Program-made: the position numbers and the translations under genes
In this document: positions 34,510-43,345 of the stretch, piece after piece
Position numbering within the stretch: the first letter of the stretch is position 1
How the letters are laid out: every line of letters begins with the position of its first letter
Notes under the pieces: model-generated
The model's database searches: none
What the model was told of the DNA's origin: nothing
Seen by the model: the letters and a program-made list of their open reading frames with translations, nothing else
Source of the DNA: Lignipirellula cremea
GTDB lineage: Bacteria > Planctomycetota > Planctomycetia > Pirellulales > Pirellulaceae
DNA: 64,000 nt
Assembly (NCBI RefSeq): GCF_007751035.1
Contig: NZ_CP036433.1
Span: 1,655,001-1,719,000 of the forward strand
Direction: 5' to 3'

Positions 34510-35121
34510 ATGGCTCGTTACACGGGTCCCAAAGCGCGGATTAACCGTCGCCTGGGCGCGATGATTTACGAAAACGCCGGCGCCACGCGGGCGCACGAAA
34601 AACGCCAGCAACCGCCCGGTATGCATACCCGTGGCCGTCGACCGTCGAACTACGGTCTTGCGTTGATGGAAAAGCAAAAGATCAAGCATTATTATGGCTT
34701 GGGCGAACGGCAGCTCCGTCGCTACTTCGATAAGGTCTCGCATATGCGGGGCAATACGGGGGAAATGCTGCTGATCCTGTGCGAACGTCGGCTGGATAAT
34801 GTGGTGCGTCGGGCCGGTCTGGTCAAAACGCGTCCGCAGGCCCGCCAGGGCGTGGCTCATGGTCACTTCCAGGTGAACGGCGTCAAAACCGACAAGCCCT
34901 CGTACATTGTTCGTCCGGGCGATGTGATTACCGTCCGCGGTCGTGAGAACCTCAAGAATATCTATCTGAGCGTGATCGCGGAGCAGGGCGGCGGAGAGTT
35001 GCCTGACTGGTTGTCGTTTGACTCCGAAACGCTCCAGACTTCGGTTCTGGGTTTGCCGGGACCTTCGGATGTCAGTCTGACGGTCGATGTTAACATGGTC
35101 GTCGAGTTCCTGTCACGGTAG
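34510..35121 (+). CDS. rpsD: 30S ribosomal protein S4
   Basis: This 203-residue S4 starts MARYTGPKARINRRLG at ATG 34510 (GGGAG about 9 nt upstream). Landmarks are KQKIKHYYGLGERQLRRYF, the S4 RNA-binding domain CERRLDNVVRRAGLVKTRPQ and HGHFQVNGVKTDKPSYIVRP, and a C-terminal VDVNMVVEFLSR. It nucleates assembly of the 30S body on 16S rRNA and is usually an autoregulator. The N-terminal zinc-binding cysteines of C+ type S4 proteins are absent (C- type). It is separated from the S13-S11-alpha cluster and is followed after two bases by lpd, an unusual pairing. Confidence 0.97.
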   Translation: MARYTGPKARINRRLGAMIYENAGATRAHEKRQQPPGMHTRGRRPSNYGLALMEKQKIKHYYGLGERQLRRYFDKVSHMRGNTGEMLLILCERRLDNVVRRAGLVKTRPQARQGVAHGHFQVNGVKTDKPSYIVRPGDVITVRGRENLKNIYLSVIAEQGGGELPDWLSFDSETLQTSVLGLPGPSDVSLTVDVNMVVEFLSR

Positions 35122-35123
35122 CT

Positions 35124-36551
35124 ATGCACACTCAACTTGCGGTCTTGGGCGGTGGTCCCGGCGGATATGCCGCCGCCTTTTTGGCCGCCGACGAAGGAAT
35201 GGAAGTCACGCTTGTCGAATTAGAAGACAAGCTGGGCGGCACTTGCCTGCTTCGCGGCTGTATTCCTTCCAAAGCGCTGCTTCATGTCGCCCGCGTGATT
35301 GCGGAAGCGGAAGAACTCCGTGGCGACTGGGGTATTGAATTCGGTCAGCCCCAGATCGACCGGGAAAAGCTCCTGGAGCGGAAGAACCGCGTCATCACCG
35401 AGCTTTCCGGCGGCCTGGCGCAACTTGCCAAAAAACGGAAGGTGCGGGTGATTACCGCCCGCGGCGTGTTCGAAAACTCGACCACGCTCCGGCTGGAAGG
35501 GGATCACGATTCCATTCCCGAAGGCGGCAAGCTGACTTTCGATCACTGCATTCTGGCGACTGGTTCGGTCCCGGCGATGCCCCCGGCCTTCAATATCGGT
35601 TCCGACCGCGTGCTGGATTCGACGGGCGCCTTGAACTTGCCCTCGATCAGCCCCGAAACCAAATTACTGGTGATTGGCGGCGGCTATATTGGCCTGGAGC
35701 TTGGTTCTGTTTACGCCCAATTGGGCGCTCAGGTCAGCGTGGTCGAACTGCTCGAAGGGCTGCTGATGGGAGCGGACCGCGATCTGGTGCGACCGCTGCA
35801 TCGACGACTGGAAAAGCTATTCGACAAACGCATCTTCCTGAACACCAAAGTGGGTTCCCTGACGGACCAGGGCGACGGCGTGCAGGTCGTTTTCGAAGGT
35901 CCGAACAAGTTCGGCACCGAGAAATACGACTACGTGCTGGTCTCCGTTGGTCGACGCCCCAACACGCGGAATCTGGGCCTCGAGAACACGCAGGTCGAAG
36001 TTGATGATCGCGGTTTTGTGGTCTGCGATAAAAAGCAGCGCACCGGCGACCCGCATATTTTTGCGATTGGCGATATCGCCGGCGATCCGATGCTCGCCCA
36101 TAAAGCGACCCATGAAGGCCGCATTGCCGCCGAGGTGATTCTCGGCCGGCCCGCGGAATTCGACAAACGTGCGATCCCCGCCGTGGTGTTCACGGATCCG
36201 GAAATTGCCTGGGCCGGCTACACCGAAGACGAAGCCCGCAAGGCCGGAGTTACGGTCGAAGTTGTCGCTTACCCCTGGGCTGCCAGCGGCAGGGCCCGGG
36301 CTCTGGGTCGCGTTGAAGGCCTCACCAAGTGGCTCGTTGACCCGGATACGTCCCGTGTGATCGGCTGCGGCATGGTCGGACCTGGCGCCGGCGAGTTGAT
36401 TTCGGAAGCGGTCCTGGCAATCGAAATGGGTTGCGAAGTCCGCGATATCACCGAGACGATTCACCCGCACCCGACGCTCAGTGAAACGGTTATGAACGCC
36501 GCCGAAGTCTACTTCGGCACCGCGACGGAAATCTACAAGCCTAAGAGCTGA
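35124..36551 (+). CDS. lpdA: Dihydrolipoyl dehydrogenase
   Basis: This 475-residue flavoenzyme reoxidises dihydrolipoamide of 2-oxoacid dehydrogenase or glycine-cleavage complexes using NAD+. The FAD-binding motif is VLGGGPGGYAAA (residues 7-18); the redox-active disulfide is C41-LLRG-C46 in GGTCLLRGCIPSK. The NAD-binding Rossmann motif is VIGGGYIGLELGSVYA, and the second FAD motif is IFAIGDIAGDPMLAHKA. The C-terminal active-site base lies in TIHPHPTLSET. It begins two bases after the rpsD stop codon, so translational coupling is likely. No E1 or E2 gene is nearby. Confidence 0.96.
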   Translation: MHTQLAVLGGGPGGYAAAFLAADEGMEVTLVELEDKLGGTCLLRGCIPSKALLHVARVIAEAEELRGDWGIEFGQPQIDREKLLERKNRVITELSGGLAQLAKKRKVRVITARGVFENSTTLRLEGDHDSIPEGGKLTFDHCILATGSVPAMPPAFNIGSDRVLDSTGALNLPSISPETKLLVIGGGYIGLELGSVYAQLGAQVSVVELLEGLLMGADRDLVRPLHRRLEKLFDKRIFLNTKVGSLTDQGDGVQVVFEGPNKFGTEKYDYVLVSVGRRPNTRNLGLENTQVEVDDRGFVVCDKKQRTGDPHIFAIGDIAGDPMLAHKATHEGRIAAEVILGRPAEFDKRAIPAVVFTDPEIAWAGYTEDEARKAGVTVEVVAYPWAASGRARALGRVEGLTKWLVDPDTSRVIGCGMVGPGAGELISEAVLAIEMGCEVRDITETIHPHPTLSETVMNAAEVYFGTATEIYKPKS

Positions 36552-36615
36552 TCCTCGCGATCGGCCGGGCGGTAATATTCGGCGCGTTTCTTTCTCGCGT
36601 TAAATGGCTCTGATC

Positions 36616-36658
36616 ATCGCTTCTCCGCTGGCTACGCGGAGAGGCGTCTCTCCATTAC
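36616..36658. terminator. Hairpin region between convergent lpdA and zinc-ribbon genes
   Basis: Two adjacent short hairpins are visible: CTCCGC-TGGCTAC-GCGGAG, and the self-complementary GGAGAGGCGTCTCTCC overlapping it. No clear T-run follows, so a terminator call is tentative. Confidence 0.35.
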
Positions 36659-36726
36659 TCTGGCGTGATCCTGTCTGCTCATGTCGGTACTGCACGGCTC
36701 GCCTGGGAACGACCTGGTCGCAGCGG

Positions 36727-38799
36727 CTACTTGCCTGCGGTCCGCTCTTTTTCAGCAGTTTTGACTTGCACTTCCAGCAGTTTCGTACGCAGGACATCGT
36801 TTCCTGGCGGGGAGGCTTCTACCTCCTTGAGATATTCTTTAGCGCGCTCGACGTTGTTCATTTCGAGCATCGCTTCGGCGGCGTACAGCAGCACTTCGGC
36901 CGCCCGGTTCTGGTCGCTAAAGGCATGCTTCTCTTGCCATTTTTTCAGCTCATACAGTAGCCTCGGGAATTGTTCCTGGTCCACCTGCATGGCAAGCAGC
37001 AGTCGGGCGGACCAGTAACTGGCGAAGGCGTGTTCGAGAAAGCCGGCTTTGTTTTCGGGGTCGATTTCTTCAGCCAGGCGATACCATTCCTGGTGCTTGT
37101 CGATGTAAGCGCGGTCGAACAGGTTTTTGCCGATCCACAGATTGGCCGAGAGGATAGCGCTGAGCTTTTCGGCTCCCTCAAGTTCATCGACAGCGGCGAA
37201 CACGCGGTCACGTTCTTCGCGGGCTTTCCGCCAGCTGGTCAGCCAGGCCTCAACCGATTCGTACGACTCGGCCACCGCGAATGGTTTGCCTTCTGCATCG
37301 GTGATCGCAATGGAGATTCCGACCCTGCCGTCGTCTTCAAAGCCGACGGCCGCGTGTAATTCTCGGTTCACTTTTGCTTCGGGGGTGTCGTTGGCCAGAC
37401 GTAGCAGGGTCAACACATATTCGGCCGCGATCGGTTCGCTTAGTTCCGGGTTGTCCAGGATCCGCGCCTTGGCGATAGCGAGGCTGTCGTCGTCGACGAA
37501 CACGACGAACAGGCCTTTGTTCTGTTCGGCCGCCTGGGCTTTGGCGGCGGCCAGATCGCGCGTCCATCCCTCGAAGCCGGTCACTTCCGCCGGAGTCGAG
37601 GTCGTTTCGGACGGCGGGAAATACTCTTCCGTCATCGGCGGAACGGCGTCCACCACATACCATTCGGGCCTGAGGGTCGTGACCTTGTCGTTCTCCAGGA
37701 ACACCTGCTCCTCATGCGGGAAGAATCCCGGACGCTGCAGGATGACGTCGTGCTCGCCTGGCGGCAGGTCAAACTGCAGGTGCCCGCTGAGCGCCAGTTT
37801 CAGCCGTTCTTTGTCGATCAACAAGGAGCCGCCGGCCCGTTCGCTGACGGGCCACTCAATCACCAGACCGCCCACCGGAGGGGCGACCGGAACTTCGGTG
37901 CGCGGCAGAAAAATGATCAAGAGCACGGCCAGCGTGGCGACTGCAGCCAGCCCGGCAGCCCCCATCAGAACCAGCATCGGCACGGAAGCCGGCGGACGTA
38001 CACGGGACTGGTGTCGACGACCGGGATCCTTGCCGCCGGCAACCACCGGAGGTATCGGCGGCGGACCTGTCTCGCTGCCCATGTCGGCAGGCGGACCCGT
38101 CACGTCGGAACGAATGCCGCTGCCGGCGGCAACTTCGCTGGGAGGCGGCGGCGTCACGATCGGAAACGTGGGAATGTTCTCGTCGTCGTCCTCCTCCTCG
38201 TCGGGATGCAGCACATGCCCGCCGGAGTCCTTGGGGCCGGGCGGACTTTTCGCCAAAGTCTTCTCGGCGGACGAACCTTTTACAGACGACTTTTCGCTGG
38301 ATGTGAGCGAGGTCTTTTCGCCCGAGGTGAGTGAAGTTTTTTCGCTGGCCGCACTTTCCCCGGCCAGCGGATGGCGGTCGACGGAAACGGAGCGACGAGC
38401 GGCGCCTGCTTCGTCCATGCCGGCCTGCAGGTCACGCAACTGCTCGGCCGAGAGTTCGCTGAGGAAGCCGGGGCCCTCGTACGTTTCCAGCGTGGCTTCG
38501 ACGCCGTCGGCAGCTGCGGCCGCATCGGACTTGGATTCGCCGGACTTGGATTCGCCGGACTTGGATTCGCCGGACTTGGATTCGCTGGCAGGGGAGTCAG
38601 CGGCCGGATCGCGTGGGGATCGGGCGTCGAAAGGCGGTTCGCCCGGCATGGTTTGCCGCGGGGCGTTCGGGGCCGGGATGCGGAATATGTGCGCGCAGCG
38701 ATTGCAGCGTCCCTTGCGACCGACGTCGCTTGCCATGACGCGAAACGCGGATCCGCATTGGGGGCAGGCCACCTGGATTTTTGTGGGAGTCGTGCTCAT
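36727..38799 (-). CDS. Zinc-ribbon (MJ0042-type), PEGA-like and thioredoxin-fold membrane protein
   Basis: The 690-residue protein opens with a zinc ribbon (C12-PQ-C15 and C32-NR-C35). Residues 73-92 are a pure ESKSG tandem repeat, and further low-complexity Ser/Lys and acidic stretches reach about 225. One membrane helix (about 278-300, VLMGAAGLAAVATLAVLLII) is followed by a PEGA-like beta domain (GGLVIEWPVSERAGGSLLID, FDLPPGEHDVILQRPGFFPH). Next comes a thioredoxin-like domain (NKGLFVVFVDDDSLAIAKAR) lacking a CxxC, then a helical TPR-like C-terminus (AAEVLLYAAEAMLEMNNVER). An N-terminal cytoplasmic ribbon with the rest outside is the likely topology. The role is unknown; similar architectures are common in Pirellulaceae. 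Confidence 0.85.
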   Translation of the reverse strand: MSTTPTKIQVACPQCGSAFRVMASDVGRKGRCNRCAHIFRIPAPNAPRQTMPGEPPFDARSPRDPAADSPASESKSGESKSGESKSGESKSDAAAAADGVEATLETYEGPGFLSELSAEQLRDLQAGMDEAGAARRSVSVDRHPLAGESAASEKTSLTSGEKTSLTSSEKSSVKGSSAEKTLAKSPPGPKDSGGHVLHPDEEEDDDENIPTFPIVTPPPPSEVAAGSGIRSDVTGPPADMGSETGPPPIPPVVAGGKDPGRRHQSRVRPPASVPMLVLMGAAGLAAVATLAVLLIIFLPRTEVPVAPPVGGLVIEWPVSERAGGSLLIDKERLKLALSGHLQFDLPPGEHDVILQRPGFFPHEEQVFLENDKVTTLRPEWYVVDAVPPMTEEYFPPSETTSTPAEVTGFEGWTRDLAAAKAQAAEQNKGLFVVFVDDDSLAIAKARILDNPELSEPIAAEYVLTLLRLANDTPEAKVNRELHAAVGFEDDGRVGISIAITDAEGKPFAVAESYESVEAWLTSWRKAREERDRVFAAVDELEGAEKLSAILSANLWIGKNLFDRAYIDKHQEWYRLAEEIDPENKAGFLEHAFASYWSARLLLAMQVDQEQFPRLLYELKKWQEKHAFSDQNRAAEVLLYAAEAMLEMNNVERAKEYLKEVEASPPGNDVLRTKLLEVQVKTAEKERTAGK
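38528..38588. repeat. 15-bp in-frame minisatellite inside the zinc-ribbon gene
   Basis: About four nearly identical copies of GGACTTGGATTCGCC encode the ESKSG repeats of the host protein. Copy number is a multiple of one codon set, so change in number would not shift the frame. Confidence 0.9.
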
Positions 38800-38969
38800 T
38801 TGCTTGCTCGTCGCCGCGCGGTTTCCTCGTCGACTATCGGTCTATTATACCGACCAGGACGGGACATCCAGCGAAAAACCGGGCGTCGAGTCGTTCCCCC
38901 GCCGGAAAATGAACGCGTTATGCGGGCGGGGCACAGCAAGGCAGGCAGACGGCCCGGCTCGACCGTCGC

Positions 38970-40496
38970 CTAGCGATCGGCTACCGATGATTCCAGACTG
39001 CCTTTGAGCAGCATCCCTTCCAGCTCGGAGGTGGCGGCCCATTGCATGCCGAGTGCTTCAATGTACGCCAGGTGAGTCTGGGCGTACGTCCGCTGGGCGG
39101 CGATCAGATCCAGGTAGCTCAATTCGCCAGCGGCGTAGCCTTTCTGGATCAGGTCCAGGGTGAGCTGGGAATTGTCGAGCACGCCGTCTTTCTTGGAATA
39201 GTCGACGACCTGGTTCCGGGCGGCCGCGTATCGCTGGAAGACGGTCGCCAGCCGGCTCTGCAGGTCGAGTTCCACACGGGCCGCGTTCCGCAGAGAGGCT
39301 GTCAGTTCAGCATGGGCCCGGCGGATGGCGCCCTGGTTCCGGTTGAGCACGGGAATGGGGGCCGAGAAGGTCAGGATGCCGTTCATGCCGTTGGTGGAGG
39401 CGTCGTGCTGGATCACGCCGCCCACATCGAAGTTGGGCACCGGTTCCGCTTGTTCCCGCTGCACGGCCCAGCGGGCCCGTTCGACCGAGGCCCAGGCGGC
39501 CGACATTTCCGGGCTGGCGGCGATCAGCCGCTGCAGGGTCATTTGCGGGTCGATTTCCGCCGGTTCCATCGAGAGCTCGCCCAGCAGCGAGTGCGGCTCC
39601 ATGTTGGGCTGCCCCAGTACGGCGGCCAGGTTCACCCAGGCGGCGTCCAGCTGCGTCCGGGCGTTCTTGTGCATCACGCTCGAGGTCTGCAGTTCAATGC
39701 GGGCTCGCATCTGGTCGATCTTGCTGACCTCCTGGGCCTCAAACAGGGCTCCGGTGGTGTCGACGGATTTCTGGGCGATATCCACGATCTGCTGGGTCAG
39801 TTCCATACGACGCTGGGCCAGGAGCACTTCATAGTATCCCAGGCGGACGTCGGTCAGCACCCGCTGTCGCTGGGCTTCATAGATCTGCTCAGCTCGCTGG
39901 ATCTCCTGGGCGACTACGTTCTGGCTGAGCTTCAGCTTGCCGCCGCGGATAAACTCCTGGTTGATGGAGAGGCCGTTCTGCTCGGCCTGGCCATTGCTGC
40001 CCAGCTGCTGTCCCTCGTAACCCAGATGCACATTGGGGGGCAGGCCCGCTTGCACCCAGCGACCGCGAGCCGCAGCCACCAGGGAAGAGGCTTCGCCGAG
40101 CGACGGATTATGCATGAGGGCGATGTCTTCCAGATCGCCCAGCGATAACGACGGCCCGATGATAGCCTCGGCCTCGGCCGCGGGGGTGTTCAATTCCTCG
40201 GACGGAATGGCCAGGCTGGGGACGGCGGGCTGCGTCGCAGCGGGAGGCGGCGGCGGCAGATCGCTGGGCGAAGCGGGGGCAATCTCGTCAGGCTGCTGGA
40301 ATGCAACATGCGACGCCTGTCGGACCGAGTCGGTCGCGGGCAGACGCTGGATTTCCTCCACCGGCGTCAGGGCGGCGGCCGCAACGGGCGGCGGCTGGTT
40401 TGCTTCAGGCTTTTTCCCCCAGCCGGAGGCTAAGGACTGGCAGCCCGTCGTCAGGCTGAGCAAAGCAAGCAGGAAACTGGCGCTGGATATTTTCAT
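38970..40496 (-). CDS. TolC family outer membrane lipoprotein
   Basis: Starting at ATG 40496 gives 508 residues with a lipoprotein signal (FLLALLSLTTGC), so the mature protein is probably acylated at that Cys. A proline/alanine-rich linker (about 30-130) precedes two OEP repeats: LGDLEDIALMHNPSLGEASS, GRWVQAGLPPNVHLGYEGQQ and TDVRLGYYEVLLAQRRMELT in the first half, and MTLQRLIAASPEMSAAWASV and LNRNQGAIRRAHAELTASLR in the second. It forms the outer-membrane duct of RND, MFP or ABC export systems; no partner gene is adjacent. A perfect 11-bp inverted repeat upstream (40645-40681) may be an operator. Confidence 0.9.
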   Translation of the reverse strand: MKISSASFLLALLSLTTGCQSLASGWGKKPEANQPPPVAAAALTPVEEIQRLPATDSVRQASHVAFQQPDEIAPASPSDLPPPPPAATQPAVPSLAIPSEELNTPAAEAEAIIGPSLSLGDLEDIALMHNPSLGEASSLVAAARGRWVQAGLPPNVHLGYEGQQLGSNGQAEQNGLSINQEFIRGGKLKLSQNVVAQEIQRAEQIYEAQRQRVLTDVRLGYYEVLLAQRRMELTQQIVDIAQKSVDTTGALFEAQEVSKIDQMRARIELQTSSVMHKNARTQLDAAWVNLAAVLGQPNMEPHSLLGELSMEPAEIDPQMTLQRLIAASPEMSAAWASVERARWAVQREQAEPVPNFDVGGVIQHDASTNGMNGILTFSAPIPVLNRNQGAIRRAHAELTASLRNAARVELDLQSRLATVFQRYAAARNQVVDYSKKDGVLDNSQLTLDLIQKGYAAGELSYLDLIAAQRTYAQTHLAYIEALGMQWAATSELEGMLLKGSLESSVADR

Positions 40497-40644
40497 AGTT
40501 CGACCACAAGGAAAACTCGTCGCAGCATGGCTTGTCCTCAGGGAGGAATGCGCCAAGCGGCAAAGGGCGTGCGAGGATGTCGTTGCTATCGCTATCATCG
40601 ACGGCGCCGCTACTGCTAGTTAAGCCAAAGATGCCAGTTCGTTG

Positions 40645-40681
40645 CATTGCTAGCGATACACCGATTGCAACGCTAGCAATG
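40645..40681. promoter_or_regulatory. Perfect 11-bp inverted repeat, possible operator for the tolC-like gene
   Basis: CATTGCTAGCG (40645-40655) and CGCTAGCAATG (40671-40681) are exact reverse complements with a 15-bp spacer, about 150 bp upstream of the tolC-like start. A third GCTAGC-like GTGCTAGCAA lies just beyond (40685-40694). The form suits a dimeric repressor binding two half-sites, but it could also form an RNA hairpin. Confidence 0.5.
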
Positions 40682-40768
40682 AATGTGCTAGCAAACCGCC
40701 GTGCTGGAGGCAGGCAGCAAAGGTGAGTGTCCAGGTCCACTACCCTGAAATCAAGCGGAGCCAAATCG

Positions 40769-41731
40769 CTAGGAGGCGGGCCAGCGGTAGGCTGCCTTGG
40801 CGTTCTTCCAGAAGTACTTCTCGGCGTCGACCGCTCCCCGTTCGGCCACATACGACTGCATCAGGCCGAACACCTGGGCGTAGCTGCCGAGCAGATCGCT
40901 GACCGGCCAGTTGCTACCGTAAATCACCCGATCGGCGCCGAACAGGCGCCAGAGCATATCCAGTTGCGGGCGATAGTCCGCGAGGTCGAGGGAGACTTCG
41001 CCGCCCCGTTTCCGCAGCACGTGGGAGACTTTGGCGTAGACGTTCGGCTGCGCGGCTGTTTCCGCCAGCAGCTTGTCGAAGTCGGCGCGGGCCGTCGGTT
41101 CCACAGGGGGATCGAACGGCAAGTGATCGATCACGATCCGCAGGGTGGGGATCTTTTTCGCCAGACGCAGCACGCCAGGCAGCAGCGGCGGACCGCCGTT
41201 GACATCGAGGCTAAGGTTCTGATCGGCCAGTCGCTGCAGGTTGTCCGTCGATCGGGCGGGCGTGTCCGGTCCCGGCAGATCGGACGTTTTAATCCTGATG
41301 CCGCGGAACCGGGGCTGGCGGGCAAACCGCTGCAGGTGTTGCGGGAAGTCGGCGTCGGCGATTGCCAGGTTGCCCACGCAGCCCAGCAGCCAGGGGTCGT
41401 CTTTTGCCAGGTCGAGGATCCATTGATTGTCTTCCAGCCAGGGACTGGCTTCGACGACGATCGTCCCCCGTACGCCATGCGGCTGGGCGACCTTGCGGAA
41501 GTCGTCTGGCAGCACCTTGCGGTAGAGGGTTTTGTTCGTTTTGCCAGGCCAGGGCACGCCGCCGGGCCGGGTCGGGTCATAGAAGTGGGTATGGGTGTCG
41601 ACAATGAGCGATGGTTCGGAGGCAGCCGCAGCCAGCGGGGACGAGAGTGGGCCGAGCGTGAGTGCGGGGCCGAGGAAGCTGGCCGTTCCGGCGACGGAAA
41701 GAAAATCTCGGCGGTTCCAGGAGGGCGACAT
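40769..41731 (-). CDS. Tat-exported amidohydrolase (amidohydro_2 family)
   Basis: The 320-residue protein has a twin-arginine signal (SWNRRDFLSVAGTASFL). The TIM-barrel amidohydrolase begins VDTHTHFYDP with metal or substrate ligands H47 and H49. Further blocks are GTIVVEASPWLEDNQWILDL, RFRGIRIKTSDLPGP, and VIDHLPFDPPVEP with the middle His. The end of the barrel reads VIYGSNWPVSDLL, where Asn replaces the Asp of the usual GSDWP motif. The family includes lactonases and decarboxylases for sugars and aromatics. A role in sugar-lactone hydrolysis would fit the polysaccharide theme but is unproven. Confidence 0.88.
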   Translation of the reverse strand: MSPSWNRRDFLSVAGTASFLGPALTLGPLSSPLAAAASEPSLIVDTHTHFYDPTRPGGVPWPGKTNKTLYRKVLPDDFRKVAQPHGVRGTIVVEASPWLEDNQWILDLAKDDPWLLGCVGNLAIADADFPQHLQRFARQPRFRGIRIKTSDLPGPDTPARSTDNLQRLADQNLSLDVNGGPPLLPGVLRLAKKIPTLRIVIDHLPFDPPVEPTARADFDKLLAETAAQPNVYAKVSHVLRKRGGEVSLDLADYRPQLDMLWRLFGADRVIYGSNWPVSDLLGSYAQVFGLMQSYVAERGAVDAEKYFWKNAKAAYRWPAS

Positions 41732-42247
41732 GGCGGCGGCCTGTGGGCGGCAAGAGGCAAGGTAACGAGCGAAGCACCGGGGACGACAGGTTTAATCTAA
41801 AGGGGGCGGCGACCGGATACAACGGTTCGCCCGGCTTCCCTGCCGGCGAAGACCCGGGAAGGTGCAAGAGCGGCGCAATCGCTGGCCTGTTTGCTATCCG
41901 GCGGCATAAAATGGAGGTACAGTATATTCAGCCTTCGTGTGGCCAAATCGTAGCAACGGTGCGGCGCCGAATCTTGAACGATGCCCACGCCTGAGAGGGG
42001 GCTGTGTTTGTTGGCCGCCTGCAGGCGCCGCAGAACAAGCGACCTTTGCCCAGGCGTGGTCCGTAGGCCTGATCGAGTTTGGTTGATTTCGTGTGTCAGA
42101 CGTCCCCTTTCCGCGACGCTGGGACCGGTTAGACTAAATTGCGGTTTTGCAACGGTGGTTGAGGTTCCGCCCATGCGTGTGAAACGATAGAATACAATTT
42201 GGGACCGGCGTTTATCGGTCCTTGCCTTCCTTCAGGAGAGCTATCGC
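41732..42247. other. Divergent intergenic region upstream of hpf
   Basis: The 516 bp between the amidohydrolase (minus) and hpf (plus) hold no gene that I can support. A short hairpin GGACCG-GCGTTTAT-CGGTCC occurs at 42202-42221 just before the hpf Shine-Dalgarno. AT-rich AGAATACAATTT at 42189-42200 may be part of a promoter but lacks a convincing -35. Confidence 0.45.
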
Positions 42248-42598
42248 GTGCAGGTTAGCATTTCCACCCGACACGGTGATGTCAGCGCCGATACCCAGCA
42301 AAAAATTGTCGAGAAAGCTCAAAAGCTGCCCCGTTTTTTTGACCGGTTGACCGCCATCGAGGTAACAGTCGATCTGGAGCGTCATGACAGTGACAATGTG
42401 GGCGTTGAATTGCGCGCGAGCGCAGAGCATGCCGAAGACTTTGTCGCCCGGGACACGGGGGCGAACATTCTCGCCGCGCTTGATGGGGCTCTCCATAAGA
42501 TTGAAAAGCAGCTTCGCAAACACAAAGAAAAACTTACGGGGCATCGGCAACCGGGGCTGAAGCACTTGGAAACAGAAACCGAAGAGGCTGCCGAGTAG
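42248..42598 (+). CDS. hpf: Ribosome hibernation-promoting factor (HPF/RaiA family)
   Basis: The 116-residue protein starts at GTG 42248 behind AGGAGAG. The HPF fold (beta-alpha-beta-beta-beta-alpha) is seen in MQVSISTRHGDVSADTQQKI, VEKAQKLPRFFDRLTAIEVT, HDSDNVGVELRASAEHAEDF and the Lys-rich last helix ALHKIEKQLRKHKEKLTGHR. It is the short form without the C-terminal dimerisation domain. It binds the 30S decoding centre in stationary phase and silences ribosomes. Placed ahead of ptsN and ptsH, it matches the rpoN-hpf-ptsN context of other Gram-negative bacteria, although rpoN is absent here. Confidence 0.93.
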   Translation: MQVSISTRHGDVSADTQQKIVEKAQKLPRFFDRLTAIEVTVDLERHDSDNVGVELRASAEHAEDFVARDTGANILAALDGALHKIEKQLRKHKEKLTGHRQPGLKHLETETEEAAE

Positions 42599-42702
42599 CG
42601 ATCGCCAGGGAACACCTGGGGCGGGCCGATGAGGCTGGTCCCAGCGTGGGGAACCGTCGCTTGCAGCCTTTGGGCCCCCTTACTGACTGAAAGGACCGGT
42701 GT

Positions 42703-43179
42703 ATGAAGTTCAATGATTTTGTCAGCACCGACGCAATTCGCGCCGACCTGTCCGCTGAAGACAAGGAAAGCGTGATTCGGGAACTTGTTCAAGGGTTAGT
42801 CAAGGCCGGCGAAATTCGCGAGGAAGAGCTGGAAAGCATCTTCGCCGCGATCATGAAGCGGGAAGAACTTGGCAGCACGGGTATCGGTCGCGGCGTCGCC
42901 GTCCCGCATACCAAACATCCGAGCGTCGATCGTTTAGTCGGCACCGTTGGCGTAAGCAGCCAGGGCGTTGATTTTAACAGCCTGGACGGCGAAAAGGTGC
43001 ATCTGTTGTTTCTCCTGATCTCGCCGCCTGATCGCCCTGGCGACCACCTGCGGGCCCTGGAGAACATTTCCCGCCAGTTGCGCGACGACACGTTCTGTCG
43101 TTTCCTGAAGCAGTCCAAAGCTTCCAAGGATATCATGCAACTGCTGGAAGAAGCGGATAACAACCAGTTCGTTTCGTAA
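42703..43179 (+). CDS. ptsN: PTS EIIA-Ntr-like protein
   Basis: This 158-residue EIIA domain of the fructose/mannitol/Ntr class has the phospho-acceptor H69 in GRGVAVPHTKHPSVD, preceded by EELESIFAAIMKREELGSTG. The LLFLLISPPDRPGDHLRALE block and the closing LRDDTFCRFLKQSKASKDI are typical of PtsN. It would receive phosphate from HPr/NPr and act as a regulatory partner rather than in sugar import. AAAGGA precedes the ATG. It sits 104 bp after hpf and 166 bp before ptsH, consistent with one transcription unit or a closely linked set. Confidence 0.93.
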   Translation: MKFNDFVSTDAIRADLSAEDKESVIRELVQGLVKAGEIREEELESIFAAIMKREELGSTGIGRGVAVPHTKHPSVDRLVGTVGVSSQGVDFNSLDGEKVHLLFLLISPPDRPGDHLRALENISRQLRDDTFCRFLKQSKASKDIMQLLEEADNNQFVS

Positions 43180-43345
43180 CCTGCTTGTTTCGTGACTTGC
43201 CGACCTTCCCCGGTCGTGCAACGCAACCATCTCATTACAAGGCAGTCAAGCTCTTCTGTCTGCTGTTGCGGGTTGGCATTCGCCATACCCGCCAGTTTGG
43301 CGGCGGTTCGGTTGTGCCGACGTCGCAAGGAAAACGAGCCTATCC

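Noticed and set aside
34240-34866. Minus-strand frame overlapping rpsD
   Set aside because: Antisense to the strongly conserved S4 gene with no signal or domain.
38528-38588. Repeat cluster as a CRISPR array
   Set aside because: The units are contiguous 15-mers with no spacers and lie in frame inside a gene.
42189-42200. Promoter before hpf
   Set aside because: The AT-rich hexamers lack a suitably spaced -35 element; the evidence is too weak for a separate feature.
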